Shown here: one piece after another, positions 27,542 to 39,386 of the stretch
How the letters are laid out: each line of letters begins with the position of its first letter
How positions within the stretch are numbered: the stretch's first letter is position 1
NCBI RefSeq assembly: GCF_900115715.1
Contig: NZ_FOXM01000009.1
Span: forward strand, 1-64,000
Origin: Geopseudomonas sagittaria
GTDB taxonomy: Bacteria; Pseudomonadota; Gammaproteobacteria; Pseudomonadales; Pseudomonadaceae
DNA length: 64,000 bases
Reading direction: 5' to 3'
The notes under the pieces: generated by a model
The model's input: the letters and a program-made list of their open reading frames with translations, nothing else
Databases searched by the model: none
What the model was told of the DNA's origin: nothing
Made by a program: the position numbers and the translations under genes

Positions 27542-28393
27542 ATGCTCAAGCGTACCCTGGCGCTCGCCGCCGGCATTGCCCTGTCCGTTTCCGCCCTGGC
27601 CACCCAGGCCGCCGATGTGCTCAAGGTTTCCGCCATCCCCGACGAGGCGCCCACCGAACTGCAGCGCAAGTTCAAGCCGCTGGGCGCCTACCTGGAGAAG
27701 GAACTGGGCATGCCGGTCGAGTTCGTGCCGGTTTCCGACTACGCCGCGGTGGTCGAAGGCATCGCCGCCGACCGCGTCGACCTGGCCTGGCTGGGCGGCT
27801 TCACCTTCGTGCAGACCCGCCTCAAGACCGGCAACGCCATCCCGCTGGTGCAGCGCGAACAGGACGAGAAGTTCACCAGCAAGTTCATCACCGCCGACGC
27901 CAAGGTGAACTCGCTGCAGGACCTCAAGGGCAAGACCTTCGCCTTCGGCTCGGTATCCTCCACCTCGGGCAGCCTGATGCCGCGCTACTTCATGCAGCAG
28001 GACGGCATCGTTCCCGAGCAGTTCTTCTCCCGCGTGGCCTTCTCCGGCGCCCATGACGCCACCGTCGCCTGGGTGCAGGCTGGCAAGGTCGACGCCGGCG
28101 TGCTGAACGCCTCGGTGTGGGACAAGCTGGTCGCCGCCGGCAAGGTCGACACCGCCAAGGTCAAGGTGATCGCCACCACGCCGACCTACTACGACTACAA
28201 CTGGACCGTGCGCGGCAGCCTCGATCCCGAACTGACCGCCAGGATCAAGGCCGCCTTCCTCGCCCTCGACCCGGCCAACCCGGAGCACAAGGCGATCCTC
28301 GACCTGCAGGCCGCCAGCCGCTTCATCGAGACCAAGCCGGAAAACTACACCGGCATCGAGGAAGCTGCCCGCGCCGCCGGCCTGCTGAAGTGA
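27542..28393 (+). CDS. PhnD-family oxyanion-binding protein (phosphonate or selenate type)
   Basis: A 283-residue periplasmic binding protein: signal peptide of about 24 residues (ALATQAA), then [40 protein letters not shown] and [19 protein letters not shown], the phosphonate/phosphite-binding family pattern. Close Pseudomonas relatives are, as I recall, annotated as putative selenate-binding proteins of this family. Its stop overlaps the GTG start of the ATPase gene. No C-P lyase, phosphite dehydrogenase or phosphonatase gene is near, so the substrate stays open. Confidence 0.85.
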   Translation: MLKRTLALAAGIALSVSALATQAADVLKVSAIPDEAPTELQRKFKPLGAYLEKELGMPVEFVPVSDYAAVVEGIAADRVDLAWLGGFTFVQTRLKTGNAIPLVQREQDEKFTSKFITADAKVNSLQDLKGKTFAFGSVSSTSGSLMPRYFMQQDGIVPEQFFSRVAFSGAHDATVAWVQAGKVDAGVLNASVWDKLVAAGKVDTAKVKVIATTPTYYDYNWTVRGSLDPELTARIKAAFLALDPANPEHKAILDLQAASRFIETKPENYTGIEEAARAAGLLK

Positions 28394-29202
28394 GCGTGCG
28401 CCTGACCGGCGTGGGTCTGACCCACGCCAACGGTCGGCGCGCCCTGCAGGAAGTCGAACTGACGGTCGGTCGCGGCGAGCGGCTGGCCATCATCGGCCCG
28501 TCCGGTGCCGGCAAGACCACCCTGCTGCGCCTGCTGGCCACCAGCCTGCCGCCGTCCGAAGGCCGTCTCGAACTGCTCGGCAGCGAGCCGTGGCGCCTGT
28601 CCGCCGGGCAGCGCAAGCGCCTGCGCGCGCGCCTCGGCCTGGTCCACCAGAGCCCGCCGCTGCCGCCGCGCCAGCGCGTGGTCACCGCCGTGCTGGCCGG
28701 CCGCCTCGGCCAGTGGCCGCTGTGGAAGTCTCTGCTCAACCTGCTGCACCCGCTCGACCCGGCCGGCGCCCGCGACGCCCTGGGCCGCCTGGACCTGGCC
28801 GAGCAGCTGTTCGAGCGCTGCGACCAGCTCTCCGGTGGCCAGCTGCAGCGCGTCGGCATCGCCCGCGTGCTCTACCAGCAGCCCGAGCTGATCCTCGCCG
28901 ACGAGCCGGTGTCGGCGATGGACCCGGTGCTGGCCAGCCACACCCTCGGCGTGCTCAACCGCGAGGCGGAATCGCGCGGCGTCACCCTGCTGGCCAGCCT
29001 GCATGCGGTGGACCTGGCGCTGGCGCATTTCCCGCGCATCGTCGGCGTGCGCGAGGGGCGCATCGCCTTCGACCTGCCGGCCCACGCGGTGACCCCGCAG
29101 GCGCTGGACGCCCTGTATGCCAACGAGCAGCTGGACCAGCCGCTGCCGACCGCCCCGGCGCCGGCGCCGGCGCCGCACGTGCTGACCATCCCGCGATGCT
29201 GA
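28390..29202 (+). CDS. PhnC-type ABC transporter ATP-binding protein
   Basis: A 270-residue ABC ATPase. Walker [10 protein letters not shown] near 36-44, signature LSGGQLQRV, Walker [16 protein letters not shown] start overlapping the previous stop (GTGA) gives tight coupling. The C-terminus carries a Pro-Ala run ([10 protein letters not shown]) coded by a CCGGCG repeat, likely a disordered tail. It should power the two permeases that follow. Confidence 0.92.
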   Translation: MSVRLTGVGLTHANGRRALQEVELTVGRGERLAIIGPSGAGKTTLLRLLATSLPPSEGRLELLGSEPWRLSAGQRKRLRARLGLVHQSPPLPPRQRVVTAVLAGRLGQWPLWKSLLNLLHPLDPAGARDALGRLDLAEQLFERCDQLSGGQLQRVGIARVLYQQPELILADEPVSAMDPVLASHTLGVLNREAESRGVTLLASLHAVDLALAHFPRIVGVREGRIAFDLPAHAVTPQALDALYANEQLDQPLPTAPAPAPAPHVLTIPRC

Positions 29203-30050
29203 GCAACTCGCCCGCCACCGCCACGGCGTCGCCGCCGTTGCGCGACCCCGCCGCCCTGCCGCGCCTGCTGCTGACCGTGCTGGCGCTGGCCCTGCTGTGG
29301 CCGGGCCTGCAGCTCAGCGAGCTGAACCTCGCCGTACTGCTGGACCGCGGCAATGCCGCGACCATGGGCAGCTTCCTCGGCGACTTCTGGCCGCCGGCCC
29401 ACGACGGCGAGTTCCTCGCCCTGCTCGGCCGCGCCACCCTGGAAACCCTGGCCATCGCCACCGCCGGCATGGCCCTGGCCTGGCTGCTCGCCGTGCCCTG
29501 CGCGCTGCTGGCCACCCGCGTGCTGTCGGTGTCCGCGCTGGCCCGCGGCGGTCGCCCGGTCTGGTGGGCGCAGGCCTTGCGCTGGCCGGTACGCCTGCTG
29601 CTGATCGTGCTGCGCAGCATTCCCGAGATCGTCTGGGCGCTGCTGTTCGTGCGCGCCGTCGGCCTCGGCCCGACCGCCGGGGTGCTGGCCATCGCCATCA
29701 CCTATAGCGGCATGCTCGGCAAGGTGTATGCGGAAATCTGCGAATCGGTCGACCCGCGCCCGGCGCGCGCCCTGCTCGCCGCCGGCAGCCCGCGGCTGGC
29801 CGCGTTCGCCTATGGCGTGCTGCCCAACGCGGCGGCGGAGATGCTCTCCTACACCGTGTACCGCTGGGAATGCGCGATCCGCGCCTCGGTGGTGATGGGC
29901 TTCGTCGGCGCCGGCGGCCTTGGCCAGCAGATCGACCTGTCGATGCGCATGTTCGCCGGCGGCGAGGTGGCCAGCATGCTGCTGACCTTCTTCGCCCTGG
30001 TGCTGCTCGCCGACCAGCTCAGCCGCTTGCTGCGCGGCCGGCTGACATGA
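29196..30050 (+). CDS. PhnE-type ABC permease 1
   Basis: A 284-residue inner-membrane permease with about six transmembrane segments, a conserved [14 protein letters not shown] stretch and the coupling (EAA-like) loop near [15 protein letters not shown], followed by [12 protein letters not shown] typical of the PhnE family. Its start overlaps the ATPase stop by seven bases. Confidence 0.9.
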   Translation: MLSNSPATATASPPLRDPAALPRLLLTVLALALLWPGLQLSELNLAVLLDRGNAATMGSFLGDFWPPAHDGEFLALLGRATLETLAIATAGMALAWLLAVPCALLATRVLSVSALARGGRPVWWAQALRWPVRLLLIVLRSIPEIVWALLFVRAVGLGPTAGVLAIAITYSGMLGKVYAEICESVDPRPARALLAAGSPRLAAFAYGVLPNAAAEMLSYTVYRWECAIRASVVMGFVGAGGLGQQIDLSMRMFAGGEVASMLLTFFALVLLADQLSRLLRGRLT

Positions 30051-30063
30051 GGAGCAGGCCTGC

Positions 30064-30831
30064 ATGAAGCGCGCGCTCAACTACGCCCTGCTGCTGGCGA
30101 TCCTGCTCGCCGTCACCGTCTCCTTCGCCTGGCTCGGCCTGGACTTCTCCGGACTGACCAGCGCTCGCGGCCTGGCGCTGATGGCCGACTATGCCGCCGG
30201 CTTCTTCCCGGCCGACTTCTCCGCCGCGCACCTCGCCCAGATCGGCCGCGCCAGCCTGGAAACCCTGGCCATGTCGGCACTCGGCACCCTGCTCGCCGCG
30301 CTGCTCGGCCTCGGCCTGGCCCTGCCGGCCGCCGGACGCTTCGGCCGCGCCGCGGCGGCGCTGGCGCGTTTCGTGCTCAACGCGCTGCGCTCGATTCCGG
30401 AGCTGGTGTGGGCGGCGCTGATGGTGCTGGCCGCCGGCCTGGGGCCGAATGCCGGCACCCTGGCCCTGGCCCTGCATACCGCCGGCGTGCTCGGTCGCCT
30501 GTTCGCCGAGGCGCTGGAGAACACCCCGGCCGAACCAGCCGAGGCCATCCGCCTGGCCGGCGGCGGGCACGTCGTCGCCTTCGTCTACGGCACCCTACCG
30601 GGGGTATGGCCGCAGCTGATCGCCTACTCGCTGTACCGCTGGGAGAACAACATCCGCATGGCCAGCGTGCTCGGCTTCGTCGGCGCCGGCGGCCTGGGGC
30701 AGATGCTCTACGTCAGCCTCAGCCTGTTCCAGCAGGCCCAGGCCGCCACGGTGATCCTCGCCATGCTGCTGCTGGTGCTGGCGGTGGATGCGCTGAGCGG
30801 CTGGGCACGCCAGCGCTGGGTCAGCCACTGA
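30064..30831 (+). CDS. PhnE-type ABC permease 2
   Basis: A 255-residue second PhnE-like permease with the same marks (LRSIPELVWAALMVLAAG, YRWENNIRMASVLGFVGAGG), 13 bases after the first. Two different permeases imply a heterodimeric channel, as in several Pseudomonas phosphonate-type systems. Confidence 0.9.
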   Translation: MKRALNYALLLAILLAVTVSFAWLGLDFSGLTSARGLALMADYAAGFFPADFSAAHLAQIGRASLETLAMSALGTLLAALLGLGLALPAAGRFGRAAAALARFVLNALRSIPELVWAALMVLAAGLGPNAGTLALALHTAGVLGRLFAEALENTPAEPAEAIRLAGGGHVVAFVYGTLPGVWPQLIAYSLYRWENNIRMASVLGFVGAGGLGQMLYVSLSLFQQAQAATVILAMLLLVLAVDALSGWARQRWVSH

Positions 30832-30837
30832 CGGCTG

Positions 30838-31203
30838 TCAGCTTTCCGCGTTCGGGTCATGGGCGCTCAGCGGCCCGCCGATGATCGCCTTGAGTTTGGC
30901 GCGGATATCCTCGAAGGTGGCGTCGAACTCCTTGTGATGACGCAGGACCGGGCTGTGGTTGACCGGCATCCCGTGCCTGGCGGCGACCTTGCCCACCATG
31001 CTGGCGAAGTTGAACACGGTGTCGTGGGACATCTCGAATTCATCCTCGAAAGGCTTGCCGGCGATCTCGCCCGCCATGCGGAAGTGCACCACCGGCCCCT
31101 CCTTGGCGCCCGGGCGCACTTCGTAATGGAGATCGACGTTGTAGGTTGGCAGGCCCAGAGCGGCAACCGGGTTGAATACGTGTACGTGGCCTGGCTCGAA
31201 CAT
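30838..31203 (-). CDS. Conserved Pseudomonas protein, probably DUF5064
   Basis: A 121-residue soluble protein beginning MFEPGHVHVFNP and carrying VDLHYEVRPGAKEGPVVHFRM and FEMSHDTVFNFAS. The wording fits the DUF5064 family, found mainly in Pseudomonas, with unknown function. It converges on the transporter operon with only six bases between stops. Confidence 0.75.
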   Translation of the reverse strand: MFEPGHVHVFNPVAALGLPTYNVDLHYEVRPGAKEGPVVHFRMAGEIAGKPFEDEFEMSHDTVFNFASMVGKVAARHGMPVNHSPVLRHHKEFDATFEDIRAKLKAIIGGPLSAHDPNAES

Positions 31204-31273
31204 GGCGGCACTCCTCGAATCGGAACTGCAGTCAGTCTAGTCCGACTTTCACGCACAGCCCGCTGGCAGCGGA

Positions 31274-31597
31274 TCAGTGCAAGGACGGCGCCAAGCGCTC
31301 CTGCACCAGCACCCAGGGTGCCACCACGACCGCCCACAGCTGCGGATCGCGGGCCTGGTAATCCTCGGCATCCGCCACCGCCATCTTGCGCAGGCTGCCT
31401 GCGGTCAGCCAGACGCCGACCTTCGCTCCGTCATCCTCGGCCAGCGCCTCGGCCACTGCCACCAGATCCAGTTCGCCGGCCACACACAAGACGTTGCCGC
31501 CAGCGAAGAAGCGCTGCAGTTCCTGCCAGGTGATCGTGGCGGTTTCGCCAAGCAGCTTGGCATAGAGGGTGCTAGGTTCAGAATCAGGGACAGACAT
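31274..31597 (-). CDS. DUF2288 family protein
   Basis: A 107-residue protein with LYAKLLGETATITWQELQRFFAGG and the C-terminal LWAVVVAPWVLVQERL, the hallmarks of DUF2288. Function unknown. It lies upstream of, and divergent from, braC; I recall the same arrangement in P. aeruginosa. Confidence 0.83.
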   Translation of the reverse strand: MSVPDSEPSTLYAKLLGETATITWQELQRFFAGGNVLCVAGELDLVAVAEALAEDDGAKVGVWLTAGSLRKMAVADAEDYQARDPQLWAVVVAPWVLVQERLAPSLH

Positions 31598-31818
31598 GGA
31601 AGCTCACCTTCAGTCGGGGACGCCATGATAGCGATCAGCCATGGGGAGACAAGCCTGCGCAGTCGGCTGTAGTGCAGCGCAAGCTGTCGGGACGCCCTCG
31701 GGCTCTGGCTTTTTGCGTGCCGACACGGCAACTTAGCTGCGTGATCAGAAGCTTGTTGCAGATTGATGGCTGAGCACCGGTCTGCACCACATACAACGAA
31801 GACAACAGTGGAGCATTT

Positions 31819-32940
31819 ATGAGCAAAGTCACAGGGAAGCTTTCCCGGCTGTGCGCCGCCATGGCCCTCTCCGGCTTCGCCGGCCACAGCCTGGCGGCAG
31901 ACACCATCAAGATCGCCATCGCCGGTCCGATCACCGGCCCGGTGGCGCAATACGGCGAGATGCAGTTCGTCGGCGCGGAAATGGCCATAGAGCAGATCAA
32001 CAAGGCCGGCGGAGTCAACGGCCAGATGCTCGAAGGCGTGCACTACGACGACGCCTGCGATCCCAAGCAGGCGGTGGCGGTGGCCAACAAGGTCGTCAAC
32101 GACGGCATCTCCTTCGTGGTCGGCCACCTCTGCTCCAGCTCCACCCAGCCGGCGTCCGACATCTACGAGGACGAAGGCATCCTGATGATCAGCCCGGCCG
32201 CCACCAGCCCGGACATCACCGCCCGCGGCTACCAGATGATCTTCCGCACCATCGGCCTGGACAGCCTGCAGGGACCCACCGCCGGCAAGTTCATCGCTGA
32301 GCAGATCAAGCCCACCAGCATCGCGGTGATCCACGACAAGCAGCAGTACGGCGAAGGCATCGCCACCGCGGTCAAGCAGACCGTGGAGCAGGCCGGTGTC
32401 AAGGTTGCCCTGTTCGAGGGCATCAACAGCGGCGACAAGGACTTTTCCTCGCTGATCGCCAAGCTTAAGCAGGCCGGCGTCGACTTCGTCTACTACGGCG
32501 GCTACCACCCGGAGCTCGCCCTGCTGATGCGCCAGAGCGCCGAGAAGGGCCTGAAGGTGCGCTTCATGGGCCCGGAAGGCGTGGGCAACTCGGAAATCTC
32601 CGCCCTCGCCGGCCCGGCCTCCGAAGGCATGCTGGTGACCCTGCCCAAGTCCTTCGACCAGGATCCGCGCAACCAGGCGCTGGTCGAGGCGTTCAAGGCC
32701 AAGAAGCAGGACCCGTCCGGACCCTTCGTGTTCCCGTCCTATGCCGCCGTGCAGGTGATCGCCGAGAGCATCGACAAGATCGACAGCACCGACCCGGTGA
32801 AGGTCGCCGAAGCCCTGCGCAGCAACAGCTTCGAGACGCCCACCGGGACGCTGGCCTTCGACGAGAAGGGCGACCTGAAGGACTTCAGCTTCGTGGTCTA
32901 CGAGTGGCACGCCGACGGCAGCAAGACCGAAGCCAAGTAA
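31819..32940 (+). CDS. braC: Branched-chain amino acid-binding protein BraC
   Basis: A 373-residue periplasmic LIV-binding protein. Signal peptide of 26 residues (GFAGHSLAA), then [20 protein letters not shown] and the Cys pair of DDACDP and HLCSSST. It binds Leu, Ile, Val and also Ala or Thr and delivers them to BraDEFG. GGAG lies 6 bases before the ATG. A strong hairpin follows it before braD. Confidence 0.96.
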   Translation: MSKVTGKLSRLCAAMALSGFAGHSLAADTIKIAIAGPITGPVAQYGEMQFVGAEMAIEQINKAGGVNGQMLEGVHYDDACDPKQAVAVANKVVNDGISFVVGHLCSSSTQPASDIYEDEGILMISPAATSPDITARGYQMIFRTIGLDSLQGPTAGKFIAEQIKPTSIAVIHDKQQYGEGIATAVKQTVEQAGVKVALFEGINSGDKDFSSLIAKLKQAGVDFVYYGGYHPELALLMRQSAEKGLKVRFMGPEGVGNSEISALAGPASEGMLVTLPKSFDQDPRNQALVEAFKAKKQDPSGPFVFPSYAAVQVIAESIDKIDSTDPVKVAEALRSNSFETPTGTLAFDEKGDLKDFSFVVYEWHADGSKTEAK

Positions 32941-32984
32941 CGCGAGCGTCCGGCCGGCCACCCACCCGGCCGCGACATGAGCAT

Positions 32985-33018
32985 GCAGTTGCCGGCGGCG
33001 GATCCCGCCGGCAACTGC
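32985..33018 (+). promoter_or_regulatory. Intercistronic hairpin between braC and braD
   Basis: A perfect 14-bp stem (GCAGTTGCCGGCGG with CCGCCGGCAACTGC) and 6-base loop with no T run lie in the 223-base braC-braD gap. Such hairpins commonly protect the binding-protein mRNA and lower permease expression. Confidence 0.7.
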
Positions 33019-33163
33019 AGGATTCGATCTCTGCGCAACCGGACGACCGGCCCGTGCGGCCCGGTGCAGGCAAGGCTCCGGAGGCATGGACACCGGATCG
33101 GCCAGCGGCCGAGGCTTGCGTGCACCCGTCACCACTGCCGCAGCGATCCTCAGGAGAGGCGTC

Positions 33164-34083
<920 letters not shown>

Positions 34084-34087
<4 letters not shown>

Positions 34088-35355
34088 GCAGCTCCATGTC
34101 TGGCAAGAACCTCAAGACCGCCCTGTTCAGCGCGCTGCTGGTGCTGGCGGTGGCCTATCCGGTGCTCGGCCTCAAGCTGACCACCGTCGGCATCCGCGTC
34201 GAGGTGCACGGCGCCAGCCCGGCGACCCTGTGGAGCATCGCCGCCGCCGCCGTGGCCATGTTCGTCTGGCAGCTGACCCGCGCGCGCATCGCCGACGCCT
34301 GCGCCGGCATGCCGCGCCTGCCCAGCGTCCCCAGCGGCGCCGGCAACTTCCTCACCCGGCCGAAAGTCCAGCTCTGGGTGGTGCTTGGCCTGGTGATGGT
34401 CGGCCTGGTCTGGCCGTTCTACGGCTCGCGCGGCGCGGTGGACATCGCCACCCTGATCCTGATCTACGTGATGCTCGGCCTCGGCCTGAACATCGTGGTC
34501 GGCCTGGCCGGCCTGCTCGATCTGGGCTATGTCGGCTTCTACGCGGTCGGCGCCTACAGCTACGCCCTGCTTTCGCACTACTACGGCCTCGGCTTCTGGA
34601 CCTGCCTGCCGATCGCCGGGGCGATGGCCGCGCTGTTCGGCTTCCTGCTCGGTTTCCCGGTGCTGCGCCTGCGCGGCGACTACCTGGCGATCGTCACCCT
34701 CGGCTTCGGCGAGATCATCCGCATCCTGCTGCGCAACATGACCTGGCTGACCGGCGGCCCCAACGGCATCAGCGGCATCGACAAGCCGACCCTGTTCGGC
34801 CTGACCTTCGAGCGCCGCGCGCCGGAGGGCATGCAGACCTTCCACGAGTTCCTCGGCATCGCCTACAACTCCACCTACAAGGTGATCTTCCTCTACCTGA
34901 TCGCTCTGCTGCTGGTGCTGCTGGCGCTGCTGGTGATCAACCGCCTGATGCGCATGCCGCTGGGCCGGGCCTGGGAAGCCCTGCGCGAGGACGAGATCGC
35001 CTGCCGCGCGCTGGGCCTCAACCCCACCCTGATCAAGCTGTCGGCCTTCACCCTCGGCGCCTGCTTCGCCGGCTTCGCCGGCAGCTTCTTCGCCGCCCGC
35101 CAGGGCCTGGTCAGTCCCGAGTCGTTCACCTTCATCGAGTCGGCGATCATCCTCGCCATCGTCGTGCTCGGCGGCATGGGTTCGCAGCTGGGGGTGATCC
35201 TCGCCGCGGTGGTGATGATCCTGCTCCCCGAACTGGCCCGTGAATTCAACGAATACCGCATGCTGCTGTTCGGCGCCCTGATGGTGCTGATGATGATCTG
35301 GCGCCCGCAGGGCCTGCTGCCGATGCAGCGCCCGCATCTGGAGGTGCGACCATGA
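34084..35355 (+). CDS. braE: Branched-chain amino acid ABC permease BraE
   Basis: A 423-residue LivM-type permease. An N-terminal extension with two hydrophobic segments precedes the conserved core [28 protein letters not shown] and [17 protein letters not shown]. It forms the channel with BraD. Both ends overlap neighbours by four bases, so translation is coupled along the operon. Confidence 0.95.
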
Positions 35356-36119
35356 GCCGTCCCCTGCTTGAGGTCCGCGACCTGTCCATGCGCTTCGGCG
35401 GCCTGCTGGCGGTCAACGGCGTGTCCCTCGACGTGCAGACGAAGCAGGTGGTGTCGATGATCGGCCCCAACGGCGCCGGCAAGACCACCGTGTTCAACTG
35501 CCTGACCGGCTTCTACCAGCCCACCGGCGGCAGCATCACCCTCAAGGGTGAGGCGATCCATGGCCTGCCCGGCCACCGGATCGCCCGCAAGGGCGTGGTG
35601 CGCACCTTCCAGAACGTCCGCCTGTTCAAGGACATGACCGCGGTGGAGAACCTGCTGGTGGCCCAGCATCGCCACCTCAACACCAACTTCCTCGGCGGCC
35701 TGCTGAAGACCCCGGCGTTCCGCCGCAGCGAGCAGGATGCCATGGAGTTCGCCGCCCACTGGCTGGATCGCGTCGACCTGCTCGAGGTGGCCAACCGCCC
35801 GGCCGGCACCCTGGCCTACGGCCAGCAGCGCCGCCTGGAGATCGCCCGCTGCATGATGACCCGCCCGCAGCTGCTGATGCTCGACGAACCGGCCGCCGGC
35901 CTCAACCCGCGCGAGACCGAGGAGCTCAAGCAACTGATCGGCGTGCTGCGCGACGAGCACGGCGTCACCGTGCTGCTGATCGAACACGACATGCACCTGG
36001 TGATGAGCATTTCCGACCACATCTACGTGATCAACCAGGGCACTCCCCTGGCGGACGGCACGCCGGAGCAGATCCGCAGCAACCCGGACGTGATCAAGGC
36101 CTACCTGGGGGAAGCCTGA
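35352..36119 (+). CDS. braF: Branched-chain amino acid ABC ATPase BraF
   Basis: A 255-residue LivG-type ATPase: Walker [10 protein letters not shown] near 39-47, [12 protein letters not shown]-loop region, signature [10 protein letters not shown] and Walker [14 protein letters not shown]. The degenerate signature (AYGQQ) is normal for LivG. Confidence 0.95.
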   Translation: MSRPLLEVRDLSMRFGGLLAVNGVSLDVQTKQVVSMIGPNGAGKTTVFNCLTGFYQPTGGSITLKGEAIHGLPGHRIARKGVVRTFQNVRLFKDMTAVENLLVAQHRHLNTNFLGGLLKTPAFRRSEQDAMEFAAHWLDRVDLLEVANRPAGTLAYGQQRRLEIARCMMTRPQLLMLDEPAAGLNPRETEELKQLIGVLRDEHGVTVLLIEHDMHLVMSISDHIYVINQGTPLADGTPEQIRSNPDVIKAYLGEA

Positions 36120-36122
36120 GCC

Positions 36123-36824
36123 ATGCTGAGTTTCGACAACGTCTCCACCTGCTACGGCAAGATCCAGGCGCTGCACGGGGTCAGCCTGGAGGTGCGCAAG
36201 GGCGAGATCGTCACCCTGATCGGCGCCAACGGCGCCGGCAAGTCCACCCTGCTGATGACCCTGTGCGGCTCGCCGCGCGCCTCCGGTGGCAGCATCCGCT
36301 ACGAGGGCGAGGAACTGGTCGGCCAGGACTCCTGCGAGATCATGCGCAAGAGCATCGCCATCGTCCCCGAGGGGCGGCGGGTGTTTGCCCGCCTGACCGT
36401 GGAGGAGAACCTGGCCATGGGCGGCTTCTTCACCGCCAAGGGCGACTACCAGGCGCAGCTGGACAAGGTCGTCGAGCTGTTCCCGCGCCTCAAGGAACGC
36501 TACGCCCAGCGCGCCGGCACCATGTCCGGCGGCGAGCAGCAGATGCTCGCCATCGGCCGGGCGCTGATGAGCAAGCCGCGCCTGCTGCTGCTCGACGAGC
36601 CGTCGCTGGGCCTGGCGCCGCTCATCATCCAGCAGATCTTCGACATCATCGAGCAACTGCGCGAGGATGGCGTCACCGTGTTCCTGGTCGAACAGAACGC
36701 CAACCAGGCGCTCAAGCTGGCTGATCGCGGCTACGTGCTGGAGAACGGCCGCATCGTCCTGCAGGACAGCGGCGCGGCGCTGCTGGCCAACCCGGAGGTG
36801 CGCAAGGCCTATCTCGGCGGCTGA
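36123..36824 (+). CDS. braG: Branched-chain amino acid ABC ATPase BraG
   Basis: A 233-residue LivF-type ATPase: Walker A GANGAGKST near 35-43, IVPEGRRVFARLTVEENL, signature MSGGEQQML and Walker B LLLLDEPSLGLAP. It pairs with BraF and closes the operon before a two-way terminator. Confidence 0.95.
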   Translation: MLSFDNVSTCYGKIQALHGVSLEVRKGEIVTLIGANGAGKSTLLMTLCGSPRASGGSIRYEGEELVGQDSCEIMRKSIAIVPEGRRVFARLTVEENLAMGGFFTAKGDYQAQLDKVVELFPRLKERYAQRAGTMSGGEQQMLAIGRALMSKPRLLLLDEPSLGLAPLIIQQIFDIIEQLREDGVTVFLVEQNANQALKLADRGYVLENGRIVLQDSGAALLANPEVRKAYLGG

Positions 36825-36851
36825 CCGCACGAGCACACAAATCCCAGGCAC

Positions 36852-36880
36852 AAAAAAGGGCGACCGAAGTCGCCCTTTTT
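36852..36880 (+). terminator. Bidirectional terminator between braG and rpsA
   Basis: A 12-bp stem (AAAAAGGGCGAC with its complement, 36853-36864 and 36869-36880) and CGAA loop, with A and T runs at both sides. It ends the bra operon and, on the other strand, the rpsA transcript. Confidence 0.94.
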
Positions 36881-36896
36881 CATGAACAGTCAGAAC

Positions 36897-38573
36897 TTAG
36901 TTCTGGTTGCTCATCTGCGCCTTGATCAGGTCGCCGATGGTGGTCGGGCCTACGCTCACGTCTTGCTTGCGCAGTTCCTTCATCGCTTCCTTCTCTTCAG
37001 CCACGTCCTTCGACTTGACGGACAGGCTGATCACGCGGCTCTTGCGATCCACGCTGATGATCTTGGCTTCGATTTCTTCGCCTTCCTTCAGCACGTTGCG
37101 CGCGTCTTCAACGCGGTCACGGCTGATTTCGGAAGCCTTCAGAACGCCTTCCACTTCGTTGGCCAGAGTGATGATGGCGCCCTTGGCGTCAACTTCCTTC
37201 ACGGTGCCACGAACAATGGTGCCTTTCTCGTTCAGGGCGGCGTAGTTGGAGAACGGATCGTCTTCCAGCTGCTTGATGCCCAGGGAGATGCGCTCGCGCT
37301 CCGGATCAACCGACAGGATCACGGTGTCCAGCTCGTCGCCCTTCTTGAAGCGACGCACGGCTTCTTCACCCGGCTCGTTCCAGGAGATGTCGGACAGGTG
37401 AACCAGGCCGTCGATGCCGCCGTCCAGACCAATGAAGATACCGAAATCGGTGATCGACTTGATGGTGCCGGAGATGCGGTCGCCCTTGTTGAACTGACCC
37501 GAGAACTCTTCCCACGGGTTGGCCTTGCACTGCTTGATGCCCAGGGAGATACGACGACGCTCTTCGTCGATGTCCAGGACCATGACTTCCACTTCGTCGC
37601 CGACGTTGACGACTTTCGACGGGTGGATGTTCTTGTTGGTCCAGTCCATTTCGGACACGTGTACCAGACCCTCGACGCCTTCTTCCAGCTCTGCGAAGCA
37701 GCCGTAGTCGGTGAGGTTGGTGACGCGCGCCTGAACGCGGGTGCCTTCCGGGTAGCGCGCCTTGATGGCGACCCACGGATCTTCGCCCAGCTGCTTCAGA
37801 CCCAGGGAGACGCGGTTGCGCTCGCGGTCGAACTTCAGCACCTTGACGTCGATCTCGTCGCCAACGTTGACGATCTCGGACGGATGCTTGATGCGCTTCC
37901 AGGCCATGTCGGTGATGTGCAGCAGACCATCGACGCCGCCCAGGTCAACGAACGCACCGTAGTCGGTGAGGTTCTTGACGATACCCTTGACCTGCTGGCC
38001 TTCCTGCAGGGACTCGAGCAGAGCTTCGCGCTCGGCGCTGTTCTCGGCTTCCAGCACGCTGCGACGGGAAACGACAACGTTGTTGCGCTTCTGGTCGAGC
38101 TTGATGACCTTGAACTCGAGTTCCTTGTTTTCCAGGTGGGCGGTGTCGCGCACCGGACGCACGTCGACCAGCGAGCCCGGCAGGAATGCGCGGATGCCGT
38201 TGATGTCGACGGTGAAACCGCCCTTGACCTTGCCGTTGATAACGCCCTTGACCACTTCTTCGGCAGCGAACGCAGCTTCCAGAACGATCCAGCACTCGGC
38301 GCGCTTGGCCTTCTCGCGGGACAGCTTGGTCTCGCCGAAGCCATCTTCCACGGCGTCCAGCGCGACGTGAACTTCGTCACCAACCTTGATGGTCAGTTCG
38401 CCCTGCTCATTGTAGAACTGCTCGACCGGGATGACGCCCTCGGACTTGAGGCCGGCATGCACGGTGACCCAGTCACCGTCGATGTCGACCACGATGCCGG
38501 TGATGATGGCACCCGGCTGCATGTCGAGGGATTTAAGGCTTTCTTCAAAGAGTTCTGCGAAGCTTTCGCTCAT
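36897..38573 (-). CDS. rpsA: 30S ribosomal protein S1
   Basis: A 558-residue ribosomal protein S1 with six S1/OB repeats, marked by [33 protein letters not shown] and [17 protein letters not shown]. It brings mRNA to the 30S subunit. The start [14 protein letters not shown] at 38573 matches other Pseudomonas S1 proteins and has AGG 7 bases upstream; an ATG six bases earlier is possible. It lies downstream of cmk, as usual. The ihfB gene that commonly follows rpsA is replaced by the convergent bra operon. Confidence 0.97.
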   Translation of the reverse strand: MSESFAELFEESLKSLDMQPGAIITGIVVDIDGDWVTVHAGLKSEGVIPVEQFYNEQGELTIKVGDEVHVALDAVEDGFGETKLSREKAKRAECWIVLEAAFAAEEVVKGVINGKVKGGFTVDINGIRAFLPGSLVDVRPVRDTAHLENKELEFKVIKLDQKRNNVVVSRRSVLEAENSAEREALLESLQEGQQVKGIVKNLTDYGAFVDLGGVDGLLHITDMAWKRIKHPSEIVNVGDEIDVKVLKFDRERNRVSLGLKQLGEDPWVAIKARYPEGTRVQARVTNLTDYGCFAELEEGVEGLVHVSEMDWTNKNIHPSKVVNVGDEVEVMVLDIDEERRRISLGIKQCKANPWEEFSGQFNKGDRISGTIKSITDFGIFIGLDGGIDGLVHLSDISWNEPGEEAVRRFKKGDELDTVILSVDPERERISLGIKQLEDDPFSNYAALNEKGTIVRGTVKEVDAKGAIITLANEVEGVLKASEISRDRVEDARNVLKEGEEIEAKIISVDRKSRVISLSVKSKDVAEEKEAMKELRKQDVSVGPTTIGDLIKAQMSNQN

Positions 38574-38693
38574 GTTCATACCTGTTGATCAAGGGCACAG
38601 GAAATATGCCCGATCCGCACCCCAGTCGGCACGGGTTCGTTGTCATATGGAGGTGGACGGCATGGGACTGGTTTCCCGCCCACCTCATCTGGC

Positions 38694-39386
38694 TCACCCG
38701 GCCAGGTCGCGTGCGGCGACCTCGGCGAGGATGCGTTCCAGTACCTGCTCGATGGAGAGTTCAGTGGAGTCCAGCAGGATGGCGTCTGACGCCGGTTTCA
38801 GCGGAGCCACTGTGCGCTGCGTGTCGCGTTCGTCACGCGCGCGGATCTCTTCCAGCAGACTTGACAGATTAACACCAGCTACCTTGTCCTTCAACTGCAG
38901 GTAGCGCCGCCGGGCGCGTTCCTCGGCGCTGGCGGTGAGGAAAATCTTCAGCGGCGCGTCGACGAACACCACGGTGCCCATGTCGCGACCGTCGGCCACC
39001 AGACCGGGCGCGACGCGGAAGTCGCGCTGGCGCTGCAGCAGCGCCGTGCGCACGCCGGGCAGCGCGGCGACCTGCGAGGCGCCGGCGCCGGCCTGCTCGG
39101 TGCGCAGCTCGTCGCCGACCTCCTCGCCCTCGAGGAGGATGCGCTGGCCGTGCAGGCCCTCCTGGGCGGCGACGAACTGCACGTCCAGATTGGCGGCCAG
39201 GGTTTCCAGGGCCGTCTCGTTGTCCAGGCCGATGCCGTGGCGACCGGCGGCCAGCGCCAGCAGGCGGTACAGCGCGCCGGAGTCGAGCAGGTGCCAGCCC
39301 AGCTGGCGGGCCAGCCGGCTGCACACCGTGCCCTTGCCCGAGCCGCTTGGCCCGTCGATGGCGATGACCGGCGCCAGGGCGATCAT
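38694..39386 (-). CDS. cmk: Cytidylate kinase
   Basis: A 230-residue (d)CMP kinase that makes CDP and dCDP. P-loop [10 protein letters not shown] (11-20), [17 protein letters not shown] and [10 protein letters not shown] lid residues are all present. Its ATG overlaps the stop of tyrA-aroA by four bases, and rpsA follows 120 bases later. Confidence 0.96.
   Translation of the reverse strand: MIALAPVIAIDGPSGSGKGTVCSRLARQLGWHLLDSGALYRLLALAAGRHGIGLDNETALETLAANLDVQFVAAQEGLHGQRILLEGEEVGDELRTEQAGAGASQVAALPGVRTALLQRQRDFRVAPGLVADGRDMGTVVFVDAPLKIFLTASAEERARRRYLQLKDKVAGVNLSSLLEEIRARDERDTQRTVAPLKPASDAILLDSTELSIEQVLERILAEVAARDLAG

Noticed and set aside
31598-31818. Sigma-54 promoter before braC
   Set aside because: A TGGC followed by TTGC occurs, but the GG-to-GC spacing is too short for a -24/-12 promoter.
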